64,000 nt of DNA. Source: Vibrio chagasii (lineage in GTDB: Bacteria > Pseudomonadota > Gammaproteobacteria > Enterobacterales > Vibrionaceae). The position numbers and the translations under genes are program-made. This document shows, piece by piece, positions 1-7,826 of this stretch. The stretch covers positions 2,728,001 through 2,792,000 of the forward strand of contig NZ_AP025465.1 in NCBI RefSeq assembly GCF_024347355.1, given 5' to 3'. Numbering within the stretch: position 1 is the first letter of the stretch; the number at the start of each line of letters is the position of its first letter. A model generated the notes under the pieces. That model saw only the letters and a list, made by a program, of their open reading frames with translations, was not told where the DNA came from and did no database searches.

Positions 1-168
1 ATCCTCAGCATGTGGGGCATTGGGGTTGCCATGAGCTATTTACTCGGCGTGCACTGGGGGTATGGTGTGCTTGGTGCTTGGATGGCGATCGCGATGGATG
101 AATGGTTCCGAGGCATCATTATGGCGTACCGCTGGCGAGCAAAAAAATGGACTCGTTTCTCGCTTTAA
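1..168 (+). CDS. MATE-family efflux transporter, C-terminal fragment (5' end outside window)
   Basis: The frame is open from base 1 and stops at 166-168, giving 55 residues. The peptide is hydrophobic (WGIGVAMSYLLGVHWG) and then reads GVLGAWMAIAMDEWFRG before a basic tail. That is the usual last-helix pattern of MATE (multi-antimicrobial extrusion) cation/drug antiporters of the inner membrane. Only the end is visible, so substrate and subfamily cannot be judged. A strong hairpin terminator follows 40 bp downstream. Confidence 0.75.
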   Translation: MLSMWGIGVAMSYLLGVHWGYGVLGAWMAIAMDEWFRGIIMAYRWRAKKWTRFSL

Positions 169-208
169 GTGATTGAAGATACGTGAGTAAATTAGACTGA
201 TGCAAAAG

Positions 209-238
209 AAAAAGCGCTAGGGGGAGCTAGCGCTTTTT
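209..238 (+). terminator. Intrinsic terminator after the MATE gene
   Basis: A perfect 12-bp stem pairs 209-220 with 227-238 around a 6-base loop. The ascending arm starts with five A and the descending arm ends with five T, so it could act in both directions. It lies 40 bp after the stop codon of the first gene. Confidence 0.8.
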
Positions 239-332
239 AGACCAACTAAATCCATTTAGCCTGGCAGTTTTTTAAGCTATATCATATGGATATAACCAAT
301 TTTTTAGCTTAGGTAAATCAAAAAGCCTATTC

Positions 333-356
333 TTTACGACTGCTTTTAGTCGTAAA
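333..356. other. Perfect 9-bp hairpin in the former promoter region of the PAP2 gene
   Basis: TTTACGACT (333-341) pairs perfectly with AGTCGTAAA (348-356) around the loop GCTTTT. No T-run follows, so it does not look like a terminator. It sits in the 326-bp gene-free stretch 169-494. Before the insertion sequence arrived, that stretch was the upstream region of the PAP2 gene. The rest of the stretch is AT-rich and shows no convincing gene. The hairpin could be an operator or a leader structure; the role is unknown. Confidence 0.45.
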
Positions 357-486
357 TTAAGTATAGTCGGACTGTAGAAAATGGAAGGAATTATTTCATT
401 TATTTTTGATGTCTTGCGAATAACTCAAGTAGAAAAGCAGCCCAGATGAACTAACCTTTAATCATGAATAAAAACCTTGATGAGAG

Positions 487-494
487 GCAATATG
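487..494. repeat. Target-site duplication, left copy (GCAATATG)
   Basis: The eight bases GCAATATG directly abut the left end of the insertion sequence and recur at 1802-1809 directly after its right end. Length 8 fits the 8-9 bp duplications of IS256-family elements. The repeat contains the ATG that starts the PAP2 gene. The left copy keeps the native GAGAGG ribosome binding site at 482-487. Confidence 0.92.
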
Positions 495-522
495 GACCCT
501 GTAAATAATTCTGTGTAACTGC
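495..522. repeat. Left terminal inverted repeat of the IS
   Basis: It begins GACCCTGTAAATAATTC and ends GTGTAACTGC. Compared with the reverse complement of the right end, about 22 of 28 positions agree, including the blocks CCTGTAA, TGTGTA and CTGC. The transposase stop codon lies just inside it. Confidence 0.9.
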
Positions 523-528
523 TCTTGG

Positions 529-1737
529 TTACAAGTATTCAGTTAATCGATCTTCGAACATAATCATAAAACGGTTTAGCGCTTGCTTCCAGTGATGAAT
601 TGGCATTGTCCACCTCTTGGAAGCATCCATAATCGCCAGGTACACCACCTTTTTGGCGGATTCATCTGTCGGGAACAGCTTACGTTTCTTGGTCGCTTTC
701 CTGATGACGCTATTTAGTGATTCTATCGCATTGGTCGTGTAGATAGCTCTGCGGATATCTTGAGGATAGCTGAACAGAGTGTTGAGGTTATCCCAATGAG
801 CCGTCCACGAGCGGCTGATTTGAGGGTACTTTTCATCCCATTTATCACCAAAGTGCTCTAGCGCCAACAGAGCTTCATCTTCAGTCGTAGCTTGATAGAT
901 TTCCTTTAAGTCTGCGGTAATAGTCTTGTAATCTTTCCACGGAACGTATTTCATTGAGTTTCGTACCATGTGTACGATACAGAGCTGGATTTGAGTTTTT
1001 GGATAAACGGCATTGATGGCATCAGGAAAGCCCTTGAGGCCATCAACACAAGCGATGAGGATATCATTTACACCACGATTTTGAAGTTCGGTAAGTACAC
1101 TGAGCCAGAACTTCGCCCCTTCAGTTTCGGACATCCACATCCCAAGAAGTTCTTTCTGACCTTCCATATTGACACCGAGAGCAAGGTAAATGGCTTTGTT
1201 GATGACTTGCTTATTTTGGCGCACCTTCACAACAATGCAGTCTAGGTAAACGACGGGATAAACCGAATCAAGAGGGCGGGCTTGCCACTCAACAACTTGT
1301 TCTAAAACAGCATCAGTGACTTTAGATATTAGACTGGCGGAGATATCAGCATCGTACATTTCTTTGAAGGTTGCGACGATTTCTCGGGTAGTCATTCCTT
1401 TGGCATACAAGCTTAAGATCTTGTCGTCCATCGATTGGAATCGAGTTTGATGCTTACGAACGAGCTTGGGTTCAAAGGACGCGTCACGGTCACGAGGGAT
1501 TTCTAGTTGGATCTCACCATCGTCAGTAATTAGGCGTTTAGATGAGTAGCCATTTCGACTGTTACTATCGTTGGTCGGTGAGTGTTTTTCGTAGCCAAGG
1601 TGATCATCAAGTTCAGCATTTAAAGCTGTCTCAACCGTCACCTTGGTTAACATTTTCCTGAAGTCATCAAGATCCGAAGGAGTCTTAATTGACTTAGCGG
1701 CTTCGCGAGCGAAGGCTTCTAAAGCTTTCTTATCCAT
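529..1737 (-). CDS. IS256-family (mutator-type) transposase
   Basis: 402 residues, the normal length for IS256-family DDE transposases. The catalytic triad is visible as D166 (in VVYLDCIVV), D232 (ACVDGLKGF) and E339 (TTNAIESLN). The C(2)H motif C253-H256 lies between the second D and the E, as is usual in the family. The N-terminal half holds the helical DNA-binding region, including the block NSRNGYSSKRL. The enzyme cuts and joins the ends of its own element, copying it or moving it to new sites. The reading frame fills almost the whole element with no frameshift, so it is probably functional. Confidence 0.96.
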   Translation of the reverse strand: MDKKALEAFAREAAKSIKTPSDLDDFRKMLTKVTVETALNAELDDHLGYEKHSPTNDSNSRNGYSSKRLITDDGEIQLEIPRDRDASFEPKLVRKHQTRFQSMDDKILSLYAKGMTTREIVATFKEMYDADISASLISKVTDAVLEQVVEWQARPLDSVYPVVYLDCIVVKVRQNKQVINKAIYLALGVNMEGQKELLGMWMSETEGAKFWLSVLTELQNRGVNDILIACVDGLKGFPDAINAVYPKTQIQLCIVHMVRNSMKYVPWKDYKTITADLKEIYQATTEDEALLALEHFGDKWDEKYPQISRSWTAHWDNLNTLFSYPQDIRRAIYTTNAIESLNSVIRKATKKRKLFPTDESAKKVVYLAIMDASKRWTMPIHHWKQALNRFMIMFEDRLTEYL

Positions 1738-1773
1738 ATTGCTTATCCTTAGCCATGACTGGCTTAATTATAA

Positions 1774-1801
1774 GCAGATACACAATTTAAATTACAGGCT
1801 C
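1774..1801. repeat. Right terminal inverted repeat of the IS
   Basis: Read inward on the minus strand it starts GAGCCTGTAATTTAAATTG and ends TATCTGC, matching the left end. The transposase promoter must lie between here and the start codon at 1737. The PAP2 ATG is only 6 bases beyond this end. Confidence 0.9.
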
Positions 1802-1809
1802 GCAATATG
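1802..1809. repeat. Target-site duplication, right copy (GCAATATG)
   Basis: Identical to 487-494. Its last three bases (1807-1809) are the ATG that still opens the PAP2 reading frame. The upstream bases are now insertion-sequence DNA and lack a good Shine-Dalgarno sequence. Confidence 0.92.
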
Positions 1810-2754
1810 GGTTCAGAGACAACGCCTTCTAAGACCGCCTCTCAGACAGAACATTCAGACTTGTTATCGTCGTTACTTTTTGAATTTAAGAGAAATAAAT
1901 TAATCTTATATTTCATTGCAATAACAACACCTCTCACCTTACTTACCAGCCTGCTAGTACCCCGTGAACTCGTCTATGATGTCTACACTTACCTTGAGGT
2001 ATTAGCCATCATTAGTTACGTCTCCTTTGTCTTATGGGCGACTTACTTCTACTTTCATATGCTTTTTACCAGAGAACAAAAGCCAACAATAAAATTTTTA
2101 AACAAATTCAAAACACTTCTTTGTCCCATATCTAAGCCAATCAGTTTCATCATTTTGATGGTCTCGCTCAACGTGGCCTTTTCAAACTACACTTTTTTAA
2201 AACCCCTCATCCCATACTTTAACCATTATGCATTTGACCTAGACTTCTACTATTTAGACAAATGGCTACACTTCGGCTTCTCTCCATGGGAAGTCACACA
2301 CTACTTGTTCCCTGGAGCACTCTCTTCTGCTGGTCCAGCTTTCTTTCATCACTTCGAAAGCCTTGATGCTTATGCTCAGCTGATGCAGAGGTTAGAATCA
2401 CAAAGCGAATACCTTTCCGAACAGGGCTTGCTGCCGCTTTGGATGCTTTCAACACAAGACATGCTCTGGGAAAACTACATTGATGGCGTTATCATTAAAG
2501 GCTCGGGAATCTCTGCTATGCCTAGCTTGCATGTCACGATCGCAGTGTTGATGGCTATGACTGCATACAAACTCAACAAAAAACTCGGATATGTGGCCTG
2601 GGTGTACACCTTCATCATTCAGATAGATTCGGTACATTTGGCCTGGCATTACGCCGTTGATGGTTATGTGGGAGCCTTATGTGTCGTCATTCTCTGGCAC
2701 TTAATCGGATACCTGCTTAAACGGAACCACCAATCAATTACCCAGCATCAATAA
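1807..2754 (+). CDS. PAP2-superfamily membrane phosphatase/phosphotransferase, separated from its promoter by the IS
   Basis: 315 residues with several membrane helices. The C-terminal part carries a PAP2 signature of the inositol-phosphotransferase-like subgroup. SAMPSLHVT has its histidine at residue 242, and the second catalytic block HYAVDG has H281 and D285. Family members hydrolyse or transfer phosphate on lipid substrates at the periplasmic face; the substrate here is unknown. The start ATG lies inside the target duplication of the upstream insertion sequence. The original GAGAGG ribosome binding site sits on the far side of that element, so the frame is intact but expression is likely reduced or driven from the element. 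The 3' end overlaps the convergent LysR gene by 17 bp. Confidence 0.85.
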   Translation: MGSETTPSKTASQTEHSDLLSSLLFEFKRNKLILYFIAITTPLTLLTSLLVPRELVYDVYTYLEVLAIISYVSFVLWATYFYFHMLFTREQKPTIKFLNKFKTLLCPISKPISFIILMVSLNVAFSNYTFLKPLIPYFNHYAFDLDFYYLDKWLHFGFSPWEVTHYLFPGALSSAGPAFFHHFESLDAYAQLMQRLESQSEYLSEQGLLPLWMLSTQDMLWENYIDGVIIKGSGISAMPSLHVTIAVLMAMTAYKLNKKLGYVAWVYTFIIQIDSVHLAWHYAVDGYVGALCVVILWHLIGYLLKRNHQSITQHQ

Positions 2755-3667
2755 CAATCTCCACCGCTTGCGAGATCACATCCCTCAAGTGCCTATTCTT
2801 ATCGTCTAAGTGCTTCCCCTTGCGATAAACAAGCTGTATGTCGAAATCGGGAACAGCTATCGGCGGAGCAACAGCGACCAATGAGCCCTCTGTATGTGCG
2901 CCATTTCTCGCGACCAACTTAGGGACTATGCACAACAACTTCCTCCCACTAATCAGACGTTTAACGGTTAAAAAGTTACTCGATGCAATCGCAACCTTTC
3001 GCGAATAACCCAGAACAGCAAGTTTTGCGTCAACTGCAGTTTTTAACTCACCACTTGGCGAGACTAACGCATGCTCTACAGAAACAAAGGATTGCAATGA
3101 TATAGGCAGTTCAATATCTAAAACGGATTCATCTAGCAAACACACATGCTGCTCGGTATAGAGATGTTTCGTACGATACAGTTTTGGCACCTCTCCGAAA
3201 CTGCCAATGACGATGTCTAACTTCGCCTCTTCAAAGACATTTTGATAATTGGTTCGATTGACATTAAAAAACGCCACCTGAGAGCTTAGAGAAGACTGTT
3301 TAATAAAGTCAAAGATCATTGGACCAAACATCTGCTCTGCGTAATCCGTCAGGCCTATTTTCCAAGTGCCTTTATAAGTGGCTACATCAAACGATTTAGA
3401 AAGTAGTACTTCTGATTGAATGGTATTGAGCAAAGCATCGACAGTGCTAGATAACTCTATCGCTCTCTCCGTCGCCTCCATCTTGCTCCCAACTCGCTCA
3501 AACAGAGGATCATCAAACAATTTTCTAAGCCGCTGAAGGCTATGGCTCATCGCAGACTGACTGACATAACAGCGCTCAGCAGCTTTACTGACACTGTTCG
3601 ATTTGTACAACGCTTGCAGCGCTATCAATAAGTTAAGATCGATACCTTTCCAGTTAAAATCAGCCAT
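2738..3667 (-). CDS. LysR-family transcriptional regulator beside chrA
   Basis: 309 residues with the standard LysR plan. An N-terminal winged helix-turn-helix spans about residues 8-65 (LNLLIALQALYKSNSVSKAA, then SQSAMSHSLQRLR), followed by a periplasmic-binding-protein-like effector domain. It is transcribed divergently from the chromate transporter gene across a 100-bp spacer. This is the classic arrangement for a LysR protein that controls its neighbour, so it probably regulates chrA and itself. The effector is unknown. Its 3' end overlaps the PAP2 gene tail, which is only convergent and not an operon. Confidence 0.88.
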   Translation of the reverse strand: MADFNWKGIDLNLLIALQALYKSNSVSKAAERCYVSQSAMSHSLQRLRKLFDDPLFERVGSKMEATERAIELSSTVDALLNTIQSEVLLSKSFDVATYKGTWKIGLTDYAEQMFGPMIFDFIKQSSLSSQVAFFNVNRTNYQNVFEEAKLDIVIGSFGEVPKLYRTKHLYTEQHVCLLDESVLDIELPISLQSFVSVEHALVSPSGELKTAVDAKLAVLGYSRKVAIASSNFLTVKRLISGRKLLCIVPKLVARNGAHTEGSLVAVAPPIAVPDFDIQLVYRKGKHLDDKNRHLRDVISQAVEIVIDAG

Positions 3668-3768
3668 CCAGCAGAACCTATTTCATTAATAGTTATAATT
3701 AAAACAATTAATTTGAATCATAGTGCAAGTCACCATAAATTACGCTAAACATTTATCTGGAATCGAGC
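3668..3768. promoter_or_regulatory. Divergent LysR/chrA control region
   Basis: A 101-bp AT-rich spacer between two divergent starts. It contains the inverted hexamers ATTAAT (about 3686) and ATTAAT/AATTAA motifs around TTATAATTAA, which would suit a LysR T-N11-A type box or promoter -10 elements. I cannot single out one site. The assignment rests mainly on position. Confidence 0.35.
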
Positions 3769-4917
3769 ATGCTTTCAATTTTTAAAACCTTTTTCTGGCT
3801 TGGCTGGATTAGCTTTGGTGGACCAGCTGCGCACATTGGCTACTTCCGTAAAACCTTTGTTGAGAAACTTAACTGGCTATCTGATGAAGAGTACGGGCAA
3901 ATTGTCGCGCTTAGTCAATTTCTACCCGGCCCAGGTTCAAGCCAAGTTGGTTTTGCGGTTGGCTACAAAAGAGGTGGCTTAACGGGTGCGATTGCTGCGT
4001 TTATCGGCTTTACCTCCCCGTCTATCATCTTAATGTTGATATTAGCTTTGGTGAGCAATCAGCTATTGGAAGCACCTCTGTTTAATTCAATTATTCACGG
4101 TTTGAAGCTACTCGCAGTGGTGGTGGTTGCTGATGCCACATTTGGCATGTACAAAAACTTTTGCCAATCGAAAGTCGCGACTGCTTTGTGTGTCGTTACC
4201 GCTGTAGTCCTCCTGTTACTTCCGGGGATCTGGCCGCAAATCTTGGTACTTCTATTTGCTGCAATCATTGGCAGTAAGTTTTTGACCTCACAAGACATCA
4301 AAACGGTTCCATCAACACACAAGATCTCCATAACACCTCTCGTTATTTTCGTCGCGCTGTTGGTTGGCCTTCCTCTGTTCAGCGCATACTCTCAAAGTAT
4401 CGAGGTATTTGGGCTGTTCTATCAAGCTGGCAGCTTAGTATTCGGTGGCGGTCATGTGGTACTTCCATTGTTGCAGAATGGTATTGGTGACCAACTATCC
4501 CAAGATGCGTTCCTAACGGGCTATACTGCCGCACAGGCTGTACCTGGCCCTATGTTTACCTTAGCGACATACCTAGGCTATGTATTAATGCCATCGGCAC
4601 CAATTACTGGCGCTTTGTTAGCGACAATCGCCGTGTTCTTACCGGGCTTCTTATTACTACTGGGGGTTTTGAAAAACTGGCAGGCAATTGCAAGTAAACC
4701 ATTAGTTGCTGGTGCACTTACCGGTGTGAATGCAGCCGTAGTCGGATTACTACTTGCGGCTCTGTATCAGCCAATCTTCACAAGTGCAGTGAGTGGCGGT
4801 TTAGACTTCGCTCTGATCATCGTAGGTGTGTGGCTATTGAAAACGGTCAAGATGCCAATCGTAGGGCTTGTCGGTGCATTCATGTTATTTGGCTCATTTA
4901 TAGGTTTATTGAGTTAA
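3769..4917 (+). CDS. chrA: Chromate transporter, ChrA (CHR family)
   Basis: 382 residues, almost entirely membrane helices, built as two homologous halves typical of long-chain CHR transporters. The conserved blocks FWLGWISFGGPAAHIG and SQFLPGPGSSQVG open the first half. FGGGHVVLP and TAAQAVPGPMFTLATYLG mark the second half. ChrA exports chromate, often as a by-pass substrate resembling sulfate, from the cytoplasm. The gene starts with ATG after a GGAATCGAG ribosome site and is divergent from a LysR regulator. No intrinsic terminator is obvious downstream. Confidence 0.93.
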   Translation: MLSIFKTFFWLGWISFGGPAAHIGYFRKTFVEKLNWLSDEEYGQIVALSQFLPGPGSSQVGFAVGYKRGGLTGAIAAFIGFTSPSIILMLILALVSNQLLEAPLFNSIIHGLKLLAVVVVADATFGMYKNFCQSKVATALCVVTAVVLLLLPGIWPQILVLLFAAIIGSKFLTSQDIKTVPSTHKISITPLVIFVALLVGLPLFSAYSQSIEVFGLFYQAGSLVFGGGHVVLPLLQNGIGDQLSQDAFLTGYTAAQAVPGPMFTLATYLGYVLMPSAPITGALLATIAVFLPGFLLLLGVLKNWQAIASKPLVAGALTGVNAAVVGLLLAALYQPIFTSAVSGGLDFALIIVGVWLLKTVKMPIVGLVGAFMLFGSFIGLLS

Positions 4918-5092
4918 AAATAACGAAACTTAGCCTATAAGCTTGGTTCCATGAAAATTAGAAGACGAGTTACGGTCAGTGAATAAACGTAGCTTGAGGA
5001 ACAAAGCCAAGATTGAAGAGATGGACGCTTTACAGATAGCTACTCCCATTTAGGTTTCAACTACACTCTGAAAAGAGCTTTCATAGTTCCAC

Positions 5093-5117
5093 GTATAACC
5101 ATCTAATTTGGTTATAC
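5093..5117. other. Perfect 9-bp inverted repeat in the chrA–acyl-CoA synthetase spacer
   Basis: GTATAACCA (5093-5101) pairs with TGGTTATAC (5109-5117) around TCTAATT. It lies 175 bp after chrA and 230 bp before the synthetase. There is no T-run, so termination is unlikely. An operator is possible. The surrounding gene-free stretch 4918-5349 is AT-rich and I see no convincing gene in it. Confidence 0.4.
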
Positions 5118-5284
5118 AACAACTCTACGAAGTAAAAAACCGATCAAAAATAGCAGTGATTTATGATTAATGATGCCCACGAGACATATCATATTTTTCA
5201 AATATTAAAACAGGGGTTGACTCTATAAGCTAAACAAGAGCCTACATGGATAACAGAAAACGCTAATTTTACTCCCTAAAAGAA

Positions 5285-5312
5285 AAAATCATGGTACATT
5301 TAACATGATTTT
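5285..5312. promoter_or_regulatory. 28-bp inverted repeat immediately upstream of the acyl-CoA synthetase (candidate operator)
   Basis: AAAATCATG (5285-5293) and CATGATTTT (5304-5312) are perfect 9-bp arms separated by 10 bp. The repeat lies 38 bp before the start codon, where the promoter or transcript start is expected. The geometry suits a dimeric repressor. No family consensus that I know matches it exactly. Confidence 0.5.
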
Positions 5313-5349
5313 AACAAAAATAACTTAGCGAAAAACATGGAGTTAGACA

Positions 5350-7038
5350 ATGATTCAGCCTAACGAGTTTAGCCAAGAACAAGCAACAGCTCTCCCTACA
5401 CCCAATGATATGATTCTTAAGTGGGCAGAAGAACGCCCAAATGAGGTCTATTTAAAGCAAATTATTAACCGCCAGTTTGTCGAGTTCACGTACAAAGAAG
5501 TGGCTGATAAAGCACTAAAACTGGCGTCAGCACTGGAAGCACTTGGTGCAGAACCCGGCGACCGAGTCGCGCTTATTTCTAAAAACTGTGCAGAATGGTT
5601 TATTTGTGACCTTGCCATGATGCTAGGAGATTTTGTCAGCGTCCCAATCTTTCCTACCGCAGGTGCGGATACCATCCAATACTGTATTGAACACAGTGAA
5701 AGTAAGATCGTCATTGCAGGTAAGCTTGATGATCCGAAGGCGACACAACAAGTACTTGATGACAACCCAAGCTTAGCTAGCATCTCGCTACCCTATGATA
5801 CAGCACCAAAATGTAAACACACATTTGGTCAACTCATCAATACACATGAACCAACGACTAAACGCCCTCAGCATCACGATGACAAGCTAATGTCTCTTGT
5901 TTACACATCAGGTACCTCTGGCTTACCAAAGGGCGCAATGCTTACGTACGGTGCCTTTACGTGGTCAGTTCAAAGGCTGATCGATCATATCGGTATCCAA
6001 AAAGATGACCGTCTGTTTTCTTACTTGCCACTTGCCCATATCACAGAGCGTGTCTACATCTTTGGTTCATCAGTAATGGGTGGTGTCGTTACCGCATTCC
6101 CAGAATCTTTAGACACCTTTATTGATGATGTGAAGATGCAGCGTCCTACTCTGTTTATTTCTGTCCCTCGTCTATGGACCCTGTTCCAACAGCGCATCCA
6201 AGATAAACTTCCACAGAAAAAACTGAACATTCTGCTGAAAATCCCATTCATTAACAACATCATCAAGAGGAAGCTTGCTAATGGCTTAGGTCTAGATCAA
6301 GCTCGCGTTCTGGGCTGTGGCTCCGCGCCAGTATCACCAGCGCTACTTGCATGGTACGAAAGCGTTGGTTTACACATTACCGAAGCGTGGGGGATGACAG
6401 AGTCTTTCGCTTACAGCACATTAAACTATCCATTTAGAGCGGATAAAATTGGTACGGTTGGTAATGCTGGCCCAGGCATTGAACTTAAGATTGCCGAAGA
6501 TGAAGAGATTTTAGTTCGTGGTAAAGGTCTGTTCTCTGGTTACTACAAAAATGATATTGCAACGCAAGAGTCGTTTAACTCTGAAGGCTGGCTACACACC
6601 GGTGATATTGGTGATATTGATAGCGAAGGCTACCTCACCATTCGTGGACGTAAGAAAGATACCTTCAAAACTGCGAAAGGTAAGTTTGTTGCACCAGTAC
6701 CTATCGAGAATAAACTCTTTGAGTACAGCCGCGTAGAGATGATGTGTCTGATTGGCCTTGGCTTACCTGGTCCTATTCTTCTTGTTGTCCCGCATGATTT
6801 CCCTAACTTCGATCGCGCTCGCTACGAGAGAACGACTAAGCGAGTGATCGAAAAAATGAATGAGAAGCTCGCGTCTCATGAGAAGATCAAGGGCGTACTT
6901 ATGATCAAAGAACCATGGAGTATTGAGAATGGCGTGTTAACACCAACGCTCAAGATCAAACGCCATGTCTTAGAACAGAAGTATCACGAAGTAGGCCATA
7001 ACTGGCCAAAAGATAAATTAGTGGTTTGGGAACAGTAA
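5350..7038 (+). CDS. AMP-binding acyl-CoA synthetase (long-chain fatty acid–CoA ligase type)
   Basis: 562 residues. The adenylate-forming fold is shown by the P-loop-like motif YTSGTSGLPKGAML (about residues 186-199). AWGMTES is the A5 motif, and GWLHTGDIG followed by RGRKKDTFKTAKGK gives the A7/A8 hinge. These enzymes activate a carboxylic acid with ATP to an acyl-adenylate and then form the CoA thioester. The closest functional class is long-chain fatty acid activation. It is a single-gene unit: GGAG at 5339-5342 precedes the ATG, a 28-bp inverted repeat lies just upstream, and an intrinsic terminator follows the stop. Confidence 0.88.
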   Translation: MIQPNEFSQEQATALPTPNDMILKWAEERPNEVYLKQIINRQFVEFTYKEVADKALKLASALEALGAEPGDRVALISKNCAEWFICDLAMMLGDFVSVPIFPTAGADTIQYCIEHSESKIVIAGKLDDPKATQQVLDDNPSLASISLPYDTAPKCKHTFGQLINTHEPTTKRPQHHDDKLMSLVYTSGTSGLPKGAMLTYGAFTWSVQRLIDHIGIQKDDRLFSYLPLAHITERVYIFGSSVMGGVVTAFPESLDTFIDDVKMQRPTLFISVPRLWTLFQQRIQDKLPQKKLNILLKIPFINNIIKRKLANGLGLDQARVLGCGSAPVSPALLAWYESVGLHITEAWGMTESFAYSTLNYPFRADKIGTVGNAGPGIELKIAEDEEILVRGKGLFSGYYKNDIATQESFNSEGWLHTGDIGDIDSEGYLTIRGRKKDTFKTAKGKFVAPVPIENKLFEYSRVEMMCLIGLGLPGPILLVVPHDFPNFDRARYERTTKRVIEKMNEKLASHEKIKGVLMIKEPWSIENGVLTPTLKIKRHVLEQKYHEVGHNWPKDKLVVWEQ

Positions 7039-7049
7039 TAAAAATTAAG

Positions 7050-7074
7050 AAGGAGCCTGTAAGGCTCCTTTTTT
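7050..7074 (+). terminator. Intrinsic terminator of the acyl-CoA synthetase gene
   Basis: AAGGAGCC (7050-7057) pairs with GGCTCCTT (7063-7070), and a run of T follows. Confidence 0.9.
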
Positions 7075-7461
7075 GTAAGTTCAACTTATACATAGTGACA
7101 TCTTCTCATCACTGTAACTTGGTGGTTCGCATTTTGTTTTGGACAACGCATTATCTGTTCAAAGTGCCTCACTAGTTAAACACTGTTTGTTTTTAAGTAT
7201 TTGCTAGGAAAAGAACTGATACGGGTAGGTCATATCGCACTCAAACCCAAATACAATTACTTGTTTTGTGCACTCACGGGATAGTTCCATCGCGAGAAAA
7301 TCAAACGCTTTAAAACTTGAGTACAAAGTCAGGTTCAGTTGTTTGGGAATAAAAGTTGAGAAGAATTTTCTACTATCGAGATAAGTTACAAGCTCAAATG
7401 GTCTGATAATTGATGAGATGAAACTGATATACTGAGAGCAAATAAATGACGAGTAAATCTC
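7075..7461. other. Gene-free spacer, no clear content
   Basis: 387 bp of AT-rich sequence between the synthetase terminator and the VF530-type gene. A 99-codon frame on the minus strand has no family resemblance and no ribosome site, and it overlaps the next gene's start. A TATACT at about 7430 may be the -10 element of the next gene. I see nothing else. Confidence 0.5.
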
Positions 7462-7674
7462 ATGACACAAGCAAATAACCCACTTCACGGCATTACACTG
7501 CAAAAACTGCTAACAGAATTGGTAGAACATTACGGTTGGGAAGAGTTGAGCTACATGGTAAATATCAACTGCTTCAAAAAAGACCCAAGCATCAAATCGA
7601 GCTTAAAGTTTCTGCGTAAAACAGAGTGGGCTCGTACTAAGGTAGAGCAAATCTACATTGATTTAAAACGTTAG
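7462..7674 (+). CDS. VF530-family small protein (DUF2132)
   Basis: 70 residues beginning [20 protein letters not shown] and containing [15 protein letters not shown] and [17 protein letters not shown]. These are the hallmarks of the VF530 family, named from Vibrio fischeri. The family has a known fold resembling DNA-binding proteins but no established function. The gene is monocistronic, in convergent orientation to the EF-G gene, and followed by a 12-bp hairpin. Confidence 0.88.
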   Translation: MTQANNPLHGITLQKLLTELVEHYGWEELSYMVNINCFKKDPSIKSSLKFLRKTEWARTKVEQIYIDLKR

Positions 7675-7690
7675 CCTCCCCTAGCTTTAT

Positions 7691-7718
7691 CAATCCCGTA
7701 TTACTGAATACGGGATTG
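7691..7718. terminator. Hairpin after the VF530-family gene
   Basis: CAATCCCGTATT (7691-7702) pairs perfectly with AATACGGGATTG (7707-7718) around ACTG. The following bases are GCCCCTCTTTGGGG rather than a T-run, so it is a weak terminator by sequence. It may serve mainly for 3' end protection. Confidence 0.55.
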
Positions 7719-7770
7719 CCCCTCTTTGGGGCCACTTCAATCTCGCATCTCGCACTATGATTCTAATAAA

Positions 7771-7802
7771 AAAGCCCCGCAAGCTTTCACTTGCGGGGCT
7801 TT
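7771..7802 (-). terminator. Intrinsic terminator of the EF-G gene
   Basis: AAAGCCCCGCAA (7771-7782) pairs with TTGCGGGGCTTT (7791-7802). Read on the minus strand it is followed by a long T-run (the A-run before 7771). Confidence 0.92.
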
Positions 7803-7826
7803 CTAGTTAATTTAGAAAAGAGCTAA

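Larger units (their letters stand above)
495..1801 (-). mobile_element. IS256-family insertion sequence, complete, 1307 bp
   Basis: The element is bounded by imperfect 28-bp terminal inverted repeats (495-522 and 1774-1801) and by 8-bp direct repeats of GCAATATG. It carries one intact transposase gene on the minus strand. Intact ends, an intact transposase and a perfect target duplication suggest a recent insertion. It separates the PAP2 coding sequence from its native promoter and ribosome binding site. I cannot assign an ISfinder name without a search. Confidence 0.93.

Noticed and set aside
7100..7200. Possible integron attC-like sequence (GCGTTGTCC and AACAAAATGC on the minus strand)
   Set aside because: No GTTRRRY core, no paired L and R boxes, and no neighbouring cassette structure.
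7204..7503. 99-codon open frame on the minus strand upstream of the VF530-family gene
   Set aside because: It overlaps the start of a recognised gene, has no ribosome site and resembles no family; the region is AT-rich spacer.
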